From an uncultured Eubacterium sp. (GTDB taxonomy: Bacteria > Bacillota > Clostridia > Lachnospirales > Lachnospiraceae), in assembly GCA_910584645.1 (NCBI GenBank), contig CAJUAU010000037.1, positions 1 through 16,549 of the forward strand: a stretch of DNA of 16,549 nt. Reading direction: 5' to 3'. Position numbers and translations under genes: made by a program. Shown one piece after another: positions 6,784-14,724 of this stretch (the first letter of the stretch is position 1; each line of letters opens with the position of its first letter). The notes beneath the pieces were generated by a model, which was not told the DNA's origin, ran no database searches, and saw nothing but the letters and a program-made list of their open reading frames with translations.

Positions 6784-9630
6784 TTATTCTTCCTCCTTAT
6801 CAAGTACGGTCAAAAGCTGGTCCAGCAGCTCTTCCGCATCATCATCCTCATATAACATCAGTTGTTCCCGTATCTGCAAAAGTCTCTCTTCCACATCCTC
6901 AGACAGCTCATGAAGCAGCATCTCATCCACTCTTGCCGCACACTCCTGAGACCGAAAACGCTTCAGTTCCTTCAGCGCTGACTCTGCCTGTTCCCTCAGC
7001 TCCTGAGCTGTCAGAGGGGAAAGCTTCTCTTTCCCGCCATCCGCCAGGCTGCGCTGCTTCAAAAACTGTTCGATATTCGCCAGAAGGTTCTCATACTCTG
7101 CCATCAACACTGGAAACTGACTGTCGATAAATTCGCTATCACCTTGTACAGCAGCATATTCCTGTTCACGGGCCATCTCTGAGACAACCATGGCTCCAAT
7201 ATTTGCGGAGGCACTCTTAAGTCCATGCACCTCTATCTGATAGTGTAAAATATCTGATCTTACAAGCTCACGCAATAATTCTGTCTTGCGCTTACCATCC
7301 ATACAGTAAAGTTCCAGCAGATCAACAAAACCCTCTTCATCTCCGGAATAATACTGCAGTGCAGCCTCCATATCCACCCCATCGATCTGAAACATCTCCG
7401 GATCCAGCGGCCTGGATTCCTCCTGGCTGTCATCCACCTGTCTGTATTTTTCTGGAACCCAGCGCAATAAAAGCTGATTCATCTCTTTCCTGTCAAGAGG
7501 TTTGGATATAAAATCCTGAAAACCACACTCCAGAAAATGTTCCCGCATGCCTTCCATAGCATTGGCGGTCAGTGCAACCATAACAGGAGCAGTCCCTTTT
7601 TCGCCACAGTCCCTGCGGATGATCTCCGCCGCCTCAATGCCGTCCATGCCTGGCATCATATGATCCATAAAAATGATGTCAAACCGGGATCCGCGTACCA
7701 GTTCGATGGCCTCCGGCCCGCTTTCCGCCTCGGTGAGATCGAAATCATAATTTTTCAGAAAGCCCCTGGCCACTTTGCGGTTGATCACATTATCATCCAC
7801 AATAAGTACTTTTATGCCCGGCGCTGTAAAACTGTCCGCCACTTTCTCCTCTCTCTGCGGGACCTCCGGCCTCTCGGAGATCGGACATCTGTCTACGATC
7901 TTCTGGGGGATCATGATCGTCACCATCGTTCCTTTACCGTAGGTACTTTCCACCTCGATGGTACCCCCCATCAGTTCTACCAGATGCTTTACTATCGCAA
8001 GCCCCAGCCCGGTGCCCTCGGCGCTCCGGTTCCGTTTGGAATCCACCTGCCGGAAATCTTCAAAGATCTTGTCAAGGTCTTCCTCCCGAATTCCGCAGCC
8101 GGTATCTTCCACATGGAAAATAAGCAGTTCCTCATCTGCATGCTTTCCGGGTTTGCCGGTAATATATGTACGTACATATCCCTTGTCCGTAAACTTAATG
8201 GCGTTGTTTATAATGTTGATCAAAATCTGTTTGATCCTGCCATCATCCCCATTGTAGCAGCAGGGGATTGTCTCGTCGCACTCATACTTCAGGATCAGTC
8301 CCCTCTGGGAAGCCGCCATATCCATCATTGCAACAATCTCATTCGCCAGGTCTTTCAGATAATAATCTACAACCACCAATTCCATTTTCCCTGCTTCCAC
8401 CTTGGACAGATCCAGAATATCATTGATGATCGCCAGCAGATTTTTTGCTGCGGACTGCACATCCTTGGCATAGGCATAAATCTCAGTATCCCCACATTCC
8501 TCCATGATAATATCATTCAGGCCGATGATGGCATTCATCGGTGTTCGTATCTCATGGGACATATTAGCAAGAAACTCACTTTTGGCAATGCTGGCTTTCT
8601 CCGCCTCATGCCGCACACGCTTAATTTCTTTTATATAGGCCTTTATATCTGTCATATCCAGGATCAGGATAACATTGCCCTGTACCCTGCCGTTTTCATC
8701 TATAATATGCTTGCTGTGGCTTTCATAATGCTGTCCATTGATAGAAAAACTCTGGGGAATGTCCTTGTTCAGCATTTCCTCACGAAAATCCTCCACTACC
8801 CGGATATTCTCTCCCAGCTTATGGTCAGGCAGATGGGTAAAAATATTTGCCGCCGCTCTGTTATAGCTGACCAGCCGGTCATGGTCATCCAATGCGATCA
8901 CACCATCCCCCAGGCTCTCCAGGACTTTGGCAGCCGCCAGATGACGGAAATCATAATTACGGCGGCTCCATACCACGATGACTACCATGGACATGGATAT
9001 TGCCAGCGTTGCCGGCGTAAAATCAAATACTTTAACCAGTTTAAGAACATAGGCCATCAGCATAATGACAGGAAACGTAGAGATCACGAGAATTGTCCAA
9101 TACTGACGGCTGGCCTTCTGATCCGAGCGCCCACAGATCGCTCTCACCAATGTGGCCATACAGAGAATAAAAGGCAGAATAATACGGCTGATCAGGAAAA
9201 ACACATATAATGGACCATATGTAATGCTGATATGATAAAATCCATCCGCGTCCGCGAGCCACTGAACATCCCTGTAAAAAACACCCTGCCAGTTAAAGAT
9301 CACAGTAGGCAGTATAAAGAAGCTGACTGCGAAAAGAACCCTTATAAGCTTTATCGGCGGAGTAATATAACAATAAATATAAATAAACAGACAATAACAA
9401 AGCGGAACAAAAGCAGAGCCCACATTTTCTACAGTCACAGCTGTCATCGCAGCCTCCAGCGTAGCCGCTTTCAGTTCCAATAAATAACCCAAATTTTGTA
9501 CCAGTGAGCCACACATAATAAAGATCAGTAGTTTCTGTTCCCTGGCTCCATCCCCATTGAGCAGAAAGAACAGAGCTATGATAGTCAGGCATATGCCAAA
9601 ACACTCTAATAAAATGACTAAATTTACCAT
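6784..9630 (-). CDS. 7TM hybrid sensor histidine kinase with REC and HPt
   Basis: A membrane sensor kinase of 948 residues. Seven hydrophobic helices (about 3-24, 33-53, 73-90, 95-113, 137-163, 178-198 and 204-221) resemble the N-terminal 7TM region of Firmicute sensor kinases. A PAS-like domain follows (about 230-330), then HisKA with His359 in SHEIRTP, an HATPase domain (Asn476, DTGCG 509-513, GTGLG 539-543), a receiver (Asp612/Asp613, acceptor Asp656, Thr688, Lys710) and an HPt domain with His802 in VHGLKSAS. The remaining 90 residues are acidic and helical. All phosphorelay residues are intact. Charge bias puts the N-terminus outside, which favours ATG 9630 (GGAAAGG 4 bases upstream). ATG 9669, with AAAAGG 5 bases upstream and a TGATG overlap with an open frame, is a real alternative. 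It heads the signalling operon. The ligand is unknown. Confidence 0.94.
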   Translation of the reverse strand: MVNLVILLECFGICLTIIALFFLLNGDGAREQKLLIFIMCGSLVQNLGYLLELKAATLEAAMTAVTVENVGSAFVPLCYCLFIYIYCYITPPIKLIRVLFAVSFFILPTVIFNWQGVFYRDVQWLADADGFYHISITYGPLYVFFLISRIILPFILCMATLVRAICGRSDQKASRQYWTILVISTFPVIMLMAYVLKLVKVFDFTPATLAISMSMVVIVVWSRRNYDFRHLAAAKVLESLGDGVIALDDHDRLVSYNRAAANIFTHLPDHKLGENIRVVEDFREEMLNKDIPQSFSINGQHYESHSKHIIDENGRVQGNVILILDMTDIKAYIKEIKRVRHEAEKASIAKSEFLANMSHEIRTPMNAIIGLNDIIMEECGDTEIYAYAKDVQSAAKNLLAIINDILDLSKVEAGKMELVVVDYYLKDLANEIVAMMDMAASQRGLILKYECDETIPCCYNGDDGRIKQILINIINNAIKFTDKGYVRTYITGKPGKHADEELLIFHVEDTGCGIREEDLDKIFEDFRQVDSKRNRSAEGTGLGLAIVKHLVELMGGTIEVESTYGKGTMVTIMIPQKIVDRCPISERPEVPQREEKVADSFTAPGIKVLIVDDNVINRKVARGFLKNYDFDLTEAESGPEAIELVRGSRFDIIFMDHMMPGMDGIEAAEIIRRDCGEKGTAPVMVALTANAMEGMREHFLECGFQDFISKPLDRKEMNQLLLRWVPEKYRQVDDSQEESRPLDPEMFQIDGVDMEAALQYYSGDEEGFVDLLELYCMDGKRKTELLRELVRSDILHYQIEVHGLKSASANIGAMVVSEMAREQEYAAVQGDSEFIDSQFPVLMAEYENLLANIEQFLKQRSLADGGKEKLSPLTAQELREQAESALKELKRFRSQECAARVDEMLLHELSEDVEERLLQIREQLMLYEDDDAEELLDQLLTVLDKEEE

Positions 9631-9668
9631 ACTACCTTTCCGCCCATTTGCAGCTTTAAGTACCGGCA

Positions 9669-9875
9669 TCACGACCTTTTCATGATTTCCCCAGGCAATG
9701 ATCCGGATCCTTTAACCGCATGAACATATGGCGAATGCCACAAAATCTTTTCTTCTATAAATACAATATTACAATTTTCCCGATGTGTCAAGGAGTAGCG
9801 TGTTCCGGGTTCACACAGTTTTTTCCAATCCGGGGCATTACCGCTGCTTCTGTAGGTCGAGGTTACGAAAATGGC
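9669..9875 (-). other. Open frame between CBASS and the kinase, possible gene remnant
   Basis: The 228-base gap between the JAMM gene and the kinase contains a minus strand frame open for 68 codons from a preceding TGA to a TGA that overlaps the alternative kinase ATG 9669 as TGATG. The translation includes GNAPDWKKLCEPGTRY and WHSPYVHAVKGSGSLPGEI. It has no ATG near its left limit and I recognise no family. It could be the 3' remnant of a gene cut by arrival of the defence block. A strong promoter lies inside it and the opposite strand is also open here, so chance is a fair alternative. Confidence 0.2.
9763..9791 (-). promoter_or_regulatory. Sigma-A promoter of the signalling operon
   Basis: Minus strand TTGACA (-35, 9791-9786), a consensus hexamer, is 17 bases from TATTGT (-10, 9768-9763). 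The predicted start near 9756 leaves a leader of roughly 90-125 bases before the 7TM kinase, depending on its start codon. It would let the five signalling genes be expressed independently of the defence operon upstream. Confidence 0.62.
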
Positions 9876-9900
9876 TCACTTCATTATAGAAGCATTAGCA

Positions 9901-10377
9901 TCATTGTTTGTTCATGATAATTTCTTGATTATTTACATACAGCCGAACGTTTATATTCCAATTATCTTTATAGCCTCCAATAATAATCAGAATAGGCTCT
10001 GGACAATTTAATTGTTTGTTTTGCGATAAATTCATCATTTGGGTTTTGTCTGTGCTACTTGGAAAGGATAATGCATTTGGATGATAATGCCACTCACCTA
10101 GGTAGTATTGACCTTGATTCCATGCTGCATCTAAAGTCTTCTTTAAGCCGCTTGAACTTCTATAAAATTTGCATTTTGCATGTTTTGATTTTTTGGGGGG
10201 CGGCGTTATTTGCAAAATGTTCGCCGTTGTTTGGTCTAGAGAGTAATTTCCTATTAATATCCCTCCAGTTTCATAAGGATTAGACTCGTTGCAGTAGTAA
10301 AGCATCTGTTCATAGGCTCCTCTGCTTAAATTAATATAATATATTCTACTTTTATCTTGAAAAAGCAAATTATCCAT
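9901..10377 (-). CDS. cap3: Cap3 JAMM/JAB isopeptidase of type II CBASS
   Basis: A 158-residue JAMM-family metalloprotease. Known Cap3 proteins reverse Cap2-made conjugates by cleaving the CD-NTase from its target. The full zinc motif is present: Glu36 in YETGGILIG, His97 and His99 in EWHYHP, then Ser107 and Asp110 with the canonical seven-residue spacing. The length fits a stand-alone Cap3. ATG 10377 overlaps the last 8 bases of cap2 (ATGGATAA), so translation is probably coupled; a longer frame to 10443 would lie well inside cap2. It is the last gene of the defence operon. I see no clear terminator after it before the kinase promoter. A generic JAB protease from another E1-linked system is less likely, given the adjacent CD-NTase. 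Confidence 0.93.
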   Translation of the reverse strand: MDNLLFQDKSRIYYINLSRGAYEQMLYYCNESNPYETGGILIGNYSLDQTTANILQITPPPKKSKHAKCKFYRSSSGLKKTLDAAWNQGQYYLGEWHYHPNALSFPSSTDKTQMMNLSQNKQLNCPEPILIIIGGYKDNWNINVRLYVNNQEIIMNKQ

Positions 10378-12190
10378 CTTCTTTTTTATCCACCAATATA
10401 TAACCTTCGAAAAGCCCATCGTTTTCTCTCTGTTCATAAACAATTGAAAGAGTTTTTTCAGATTTTGTAATGATATAGTTTTCGATTGCTTTTACTGCTG
10501 TAGCAGCCGCAAGCCAAACATCATCACTTCTTGCAGGAAAGGTTGGATGCCAACATCCAATCCCATTTCTTGGTAAGTTATAATCATCAAATAAGTCTCT
10601 TTCGCTTTGTATATATGGCGAAATTAACCTATAAAATGAGTTGAAACAAAAGGTATTACCACTCATTATCGTCAGATATAAATGCTTTGCTCCCAATCCT
10701 ACAGATATGGAAGCTATAATATGACTTTTTCTAAAATCAACTTTTTGAAAAACATCAAGAACGCTGTTTTCACCTGTGCAATCAATAATTATATCATATT
10801 TATCTAGAGTAATATTGGTTTTGGATCCTTCATCAATCGTAAGTGTATCGTTTATCACCTTAATATTTGCATGTGGATTTAAAAAATTAAGATGACTGCA
10901 CAAGGATAGTTCTTTAAATTCTCCAACATTGCTCATATTTAGAACATGACGAGACAAATTCCCGACTTCAAATAAGTCAGAGTCTACAATAGTGAGGTTA
11001 TATACTCCTGCCCGTACAAATATCTCTGCTACTGATGAACCAATACAACCTGCTCCAACAAGCAATATCTTTTTTCTAAGTAAAAAATCATTCATTTTAC
11101 CTCTCTGTGATATTTCTTGCCGATTCCAGTTTTCTGAAATAATCCAATCTAACTTTGTTTTTCGAGTCAAAACTGCACTTTTATCACGCAACCACCATCC
11201 TTGTTGATTAGTTCGGAAGCCCTTTGCTGTCTTTTTACCGTATGATACAACTGGTAAATATAATGCCTTCCAAAAAACAATTTCAGGCTCACCACCAAAA
11301 GTTTTCGGTACAGGAAAACCAAGTAGAAGTAGATGTCGTCTTCCATCTCGAATCTTTGAAACAACATTTTTCAACACATTCAAAACGTCAATGTGCTGGC
11401 TATTACAGGCATCAATTAAATCACCCAAAGTTTCTGGTGCTTGCCACTCATTAATTACTGGAGGCTGCTTCAAAAGTATCCACGGAGCATTAATCGGAGG
11501 CGAAATATTCGTTTTTGAAAGATAATTACCCCATTGCGTGTAGTGCTCGATGCTACCATTTAATGATTTAAATTGCTTTACATAATACACAAATGGCTTG
11601 CTTTTATAAACATCTAATTCTGCGATTCCATATCTGCAATCAGTACTTTCCCATTGCATAAAAGTAACAATATCTTCAGAAAAAGCAAATTGCATTTCTA
11701 ATACATTGCTCAAATTAAATTCGGGCAGTTCAAACGGCTCACCATCTGCAACTAACTCATCTTTAGCGGCTAGTTCAAGCCAATTGATTGTTCTTTTTAC
11801 ATGATAAAGTAATCGTTCATCTATACTATAAGGTTCCGATTGAAAATCAGATATCGTATTTACTTCAAGACATAATGCTCCTTTTCTCCATAACCCATTT
11901 CTTTCAATTTTGGAGTTATTAGCCTGATGATACAATGTAACCGTTATACTGTTTTTCACATCAGGATATACTTTTATTTTTCCTTTTGGATAATTGGAGT
12001 CAACAACAATATACCATTGAGATATTGGGGGGAAATATGTTGTTTTATACTCAATCGCTATACCTAAATGTAAATACCACACATTTAATTCATTTTCAAA
12101 TTTCCATTCATCTATTATCTCAACTTGCGACAATGAATCTAATGCTCTTCGTGCCTGATTTAATTTATTTAATATTTGTTTTGGTTCCAT
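10370..12190 (-). CDS. cap2: Cap2 E2-E1 fusion, CD-NTase conjugating enzyme
   Basis: A 606-residue fusion of an E2-like and an E1-like domain. In type II CBASS, Cap2 joins the C-terminus of the CD-NTase to a target protein, priming second-messenger synthesis. The E2 part (about 1-150) carries Cys107 in RKGALCLEV, the expected catalytic cysteine. A linker region (about 150-350) follows. The E1 part has the nucleotide-binding loop VGAGCIGSS (378-386), the acidic IVDSD (401-405), NLSRH with Arg414, and the E1 catalytic Cys546 in GIGCWHP. The ATG directly abuts the stop of the CD-NTase gene (TAAATG, no gap), and an AGAAGGAAG stretch within that gene is the likely ribosome-binding site. All active residues are intact and the length is full. 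ThiF/MoeB-type enzymes lack the E2 half, so this assignment is firm. Confidence 0.96.
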   Translation of the reverse strand: MEPKQILNKLNQARRALDSLSQVEIIDEWKFENELNVWYLHLGIAIEYKTTYFPPISQWYIVVDSNYPKGKIKVYPDVKNSITVTLYHQANNSKIERNGLWRKGALCLEVNTISDFQSEPYSIDERLLYHVKRTINWLELAAKDELVADGEPFELPEFNLSNVLEMQFAFSEDIVTFMQWESTDCRYGIAELDVYKSKPFVYYVKQFKSLNGSIEHYTQWGNYLSKTNISPPINAPWILLKQPPVINEWQAPETLGDLIDACNSQHIDVLNVLKNVVSKIRDGRRHLLLLGFPVPKTFGGEPEIVFWKALYLPVVSYGKKTAKGFRTNQQGWWLRDKSAVLTRKTKLDWIISENWNRQEISQRGKMNDFLLRKKILLVGAGCIGSSVAEIFVRAGVYNLTIVDSDLFEVGNLSRHVLNMSNVGEFKELSLCSHLNFLNPHANIKVINDTLTIDEGSKTNITLDKYDIIIDCTGENSVLDVFQKVDFRKSHIIASISVGLGAKHLYLTIMSGNTFCFNSFYRLISPYIQSERDLFDDYNLPRNGIGCWHPTFPARSDDVWLAAATAVKAIENYIITKSEKTLSIVYEQRENDGLFEGYILVDKKEDG

Positions 12191-13300
12191 TTATGCAAAT
12201 CTTCCTTCTGGAATAGCTGCTGATTTTTCAGTACGATTTGTAAATCCCGCTGGAGAATTAGACTTTGTAGGTTCGGGAGCAGAGGGAAATTCATTGCCAA
12301 ATAACTCTCTCCATTTGCAAACACTATCATACAATTCTTCACAATCATAAGCTTCACGAGCAATTTTAGCGGCATCACAAACGGTATCATAAAAATCAGA
12401 ATACTCATCATCTGTAATTCTTGCAAAAACATCATGTTCAGGAACTCCTCTATCAGCTAAGAAGGGTTTTGTAGGGTGTTCAGAAACGATATTTTCAAGA
12501 GTTAATACAACCCCTTCAGCTACAGTAGTTATACCATCTGGACAGCAATCGCCAATAAAATGCTCTAATGGATAGCTCTTCGGATGTTTCATATCTGGAT
12601 ATTGTGTCTTACGCCACCACTTTAATGCCTTAACAACATTTATATAGTGTGTATTACAATTCTTGTTTTTCTCAACTGTCCATCGAATTTGTTCAAGCGG
12701 ATGTGTCTCATCCCATTCTTCAGCTTCACGGTCAGGAATTATGAGTGGCTCAGCTTTCCATTGGGGTTCGCTATCTGATTTACAAAATATATTATAGGAG
12801 CTTTCAAACAAAGTAGTATCAAATGATTTTGAAAACACATTTTGCTGGAAATCTTCAATTGTATATTCAGAAATAATAGCTTTATCTTGCAATATTCCTG
12901 TTTCGCTTTCACTTGGAGCAGAAGTAGGCACAATATCCAAGTCAACATAACTTAAACTTATACCTATTGACCTGCCTTGAATTCTATACTTATCTTTATA
13001 GTGCTTGTCTAAAAAAGGTACGAATAAATTTAATGCTTCTTCTGGCGTATATTCTTCAGAGTCTAATTTTGTTACAACAATAACGTCAACATCTGATTTG
13101 TTTCCATTTTTAGGTTTCACAGCCGTAGAACGACGGTAGCTTCCCTGCAAGAAAGTGCTAACAATAATTTTTGATAATTTTTCGTCTCCCTCTAATCTTT
13201 TTCTTAATGTCGTGTGTCCTGTCTTCAAATCATTCACTTGATTATCGGTTAGACGAATATTGGACAAAAAATCCTTAAAATATGATGGTACAGTAGACAT
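12191..13300 (-). CDS. cdnD: CBASS CD-NTase, clade D (cyclic oligonucleotide synthase)
   Basis: A 369-residue cGAS/DncV-like nucleotidyltransferase, the phage sensor and signal generator of CBASS. The core reads FLQGSYRRSTAVKP (Gly53, Ser54) and SDVDVIVV with metal ligands Asp70 and Asp72; the third acidic residue is in SYVDLDIVP (Asp120 or Asp122). The later blocks EPLIIPDRE, HPLEQIRWT and YPLEHFIG agree, from memory, with Enterobacter cloacae CdnD02, whose reported product is 3'3'3'-cAAG. A similar trinucleotide is inferred here. The C-terminal 30 residues are Pro/Ser/Gly-rich, look disordered and end in GRFA, the kind of tail that Cap2 conjugates. The start has a strong AGGAGG 7 bases upstream, overlapping the stop of the effector gene. 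The gene sits between its effector and Cap2. Confidence 0.97.
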   Translation of the reverse strand: MSTVPSYFKDFLSNIRLTDNQVNDLKTGHTTLRKRLEGDEKLSKIIVSTFLQGSYRRSTAVKPKNGNKSDVDVIVVTKLDSEEYTPEEALNLFVPFLDKHYKDKYRIQGRSIGISLSYVDLDIVPTSAPSESETGILQDKAIISEYTIEDFQQNVFSKSFDTTLFESSYNIFCKSDSEPQWKAEPLIIPDREAEEWDETHPLEQIRWTVEKNKNCNTHYINVVKALKWWRKTQYPDMKHPKSYPLEHFIGDCCPDGITTVAEGVVLTLENIVSEHPTKPFLADRGVPEHDVFARITDDEYSDFYDTVCDAAKIAREAYDCEELYDSVCKWRELFGNEFPSAPEPTKSNSPAGFTNRTEKSAAIPEGRFA

Positions 13301-13307
13301 AAATAAT

Positions 13308-13313
13308 CCTCCT
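13308..13313 (-). promoter_or_regulatory. Strong ribosome-binding site of cdnD overlapping the effector end
   Basis: AGGAGG on the minus strand lies 7 bases before the cdnD ATG and touches the stop codon of the cap4-like gene (13314-13316). It is the strongest ribosome-binding site I can see in the defence operon, suggesting that the synthase is made at a higher rate than its neighbours. Confidence 0.8.
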
Positions 13314-14702
13314 TCAATTTGTAAAATTTATTGATTTTGAATATGAACAAGAGTCTCGTTGCTCAAAATCATATTCATACAAAACACATTTACCAAATCC
13401 TCGTGAATTTTGTCCCAAGAAAAACATAAATGCATTTGGTGCAGAAGCAAAAATATGTAGCGTTGCTCGTCGCTCTACAGTAGTTCTTTGCGCTATAGCG
13501 TTATAAACAGAATTAGCAAGAGCTGCTGCATGGTTTCCATCTTCTATTGAAAAATTTGTGGCACCGACTTCGCTTGGTGTACAATTTATGATACGCCCAA
13601 TTGATAGATTTTTTTCTTTAATGTATTCAACCACATTATGATAAATGGGACGAGTAACATTTAGTATTAATGCAGAATCAAATCGGTTTTCATCAAATAT
13701 TTCATGTGAAATATCCCAATTAGAATAGTTTCTTTTAAATGACAGTTTTACATCCCATAATTCAGTACCATTTGTTGCTGACTTTTGTATTGGAAATACA
13801 TTGATACCAGATTTACTATCAAGAACCTGTCCTGCCGCAAAAGCTAAGGATGCATGTGCATCTAAAAATATTTGATAGGCTTGATTATTGTTGGTATTCG
13901 CAAGCAAAAAATCTTTTTCTTTTTCATAAACATCATTATTCCAATCATATCCCTCTTTTATATTACGACCATCAAACTTATCTAACAGGGATAAGCACAT
14001 TGTTTCATCTTCTAGATGTACTGCTCCACGTGGAAAGCTTGTAACACCAATAGATATTCTTTTAGGAGAATATTTATCAGCAACAAGCAAAATACGTTTT
14101 TCCAATTCTGCATCAAACACTTTTCTATCAATGCCATTACCGTGTGTTGAAGAAATCATTTGGTCATTTACAGTAGCCGAAGCAATAAAGCTAATTTGGT
14201 CAAAAGTCATCTTTTGATTGCTATACGAGATATACTTATGCAACGAATCTCGTACAATTTTTTCTAATACCTCTATTTCAAAAGGTAAGATAACAAAATC
14301 AATTCTTTTATCTTTAAGCAAATCCGTATCAAATCCGTTAAGTGATGCTATTGCCATTTTATCAAGCGTGTTGCTATAAAATTTTCCAATTGAATTTATA
14401 AAAGTAATTGCTGCCTTTTCACATTGCCCAATTAAACATAGTTCATATTCGAAGGTATCTATATCTGCTATAAGGTCACAAAGCCATAATTTAACATCAA
14501 ATTTAGAAAATGTATTTATTGTTGATTTTACTTGTATACTTTTTGTGATTTTATCAGCTTTTCCTAATGCTATATCAACTTTGTCATTAGATGTCGGAAA
14601 TTCAATATAAATCTTATCCCAATTGTCTTTATCGGTTAATGCTTCTAATACTGAAGCAAAACCTTGATATAAAAAACCTCGTGAAGCTTCCTTACCGCCC
14701 AT
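13314..14702 (-). CDS. cap4: Cap4-type CBASS effector, DUF4297-like nuclease plus SAVED
   Basis: A 462-residue effector. In characterised Cap4 proteins, the C-terminal SAVED domain binds a cyclic oligonucleotide and the N-terminal nuclease degrades double-stranded DNA, killing the infected cell. The N-terminal part (about 1-190) has GFLYQGF (9-15), Glu34, Asp43 in KVDIALG, and the Gln57/Lys59 pair in IQVKS, a PD-(D/E)xK-like active site as in DUF4297. The C-terminal half (about 200-462) fits SAVED, with RATLHIFASAPNAF (412-425) followed by FFLGQ, the conserved end block. ATG 14702 lies 22 bases after the AbiEii gene, with a modest GGTG 6 bases upstream; a reading extended to 14783 would overlap that gene. 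The gene ends 13 bases before cdnD. Its likely ligand is the cdnD product. The exact nuclease subfamily is less certain than the SAVED call. Confidence 0.92.
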   Translation of the reverse strand: MGGKEASRGFLYQGFASVLEALTDKDNWDKIYIEFPTSNDKVDIALGKADKITKSIQVKSTINTFSKFDVKLWLCDLIADIDTFEYELCLIGQCEKAAITFINSIGKFYSNTLDKMAIASLNGFDTDLLKDKRIDFVILPFEIEVLEKIVRDSLHKYISYSNQKMTFDQISFIASATVNDQMISSTHGNGIDRKVFDAELEKRILLVADKYSPKRISIGVTSFPRGAVHLEDETMCLSLLDKFDGRNIKEGYDWNNDVYEKEKDFLLANTNNNQAYQIFLDAHASLAFAAGQVLDSKSGINVFPIQKSATNGTELWDVKLSFKRNYSNWDISHEIFDENRFDSALILNVTRPIYHNVVEYIKEKNLSIGRIINCTPSEVGATNFSIEDGNHAAALANSVYNAIAQRTTVERRATLHIFASAPNAFMFFLGQNSRGFGKCVLYEYDFEQRDSCSYSKSINFTN

Positions 14703-14724
14703 CAGTTTCACCAACCTTTCTTTT

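Noticed and set aside
6474..7130. + strand open frame of 218 codons across the receiver and kinase ends
   Set aside because: It spans two real minus strand genes in antisense, is rich in Ser, Pro and His, and has no domain.
7537..9210. Very long + strand open frame (557 codons) opposite the 7TM kinase
   Set aside because: It is the antisense shadow of a clearly coding kinase with all motifs intact. Its composition is rich in His, Ile and Gln without any recognisable domain, and I see no ribosome-binding site.
10378..10443. Longer form of Cap3 reaching into cap2
   Set aside because: The extension is basic sequence read from inside cap2. The ATGGATAA overlap at 10370-10377 is the usual coupled start.
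9901..12190. E1-E2-JAB genes as a bacterial ISG15-like (BIL) or other ubiquitin-like pathway
   Set aside because: No ubiquitin-like protein is encoded. The E2 and E1 are fused in one protein and sit directly behind a CD-NTase, which is the CBASS Cap2/Cap3 arrangement.
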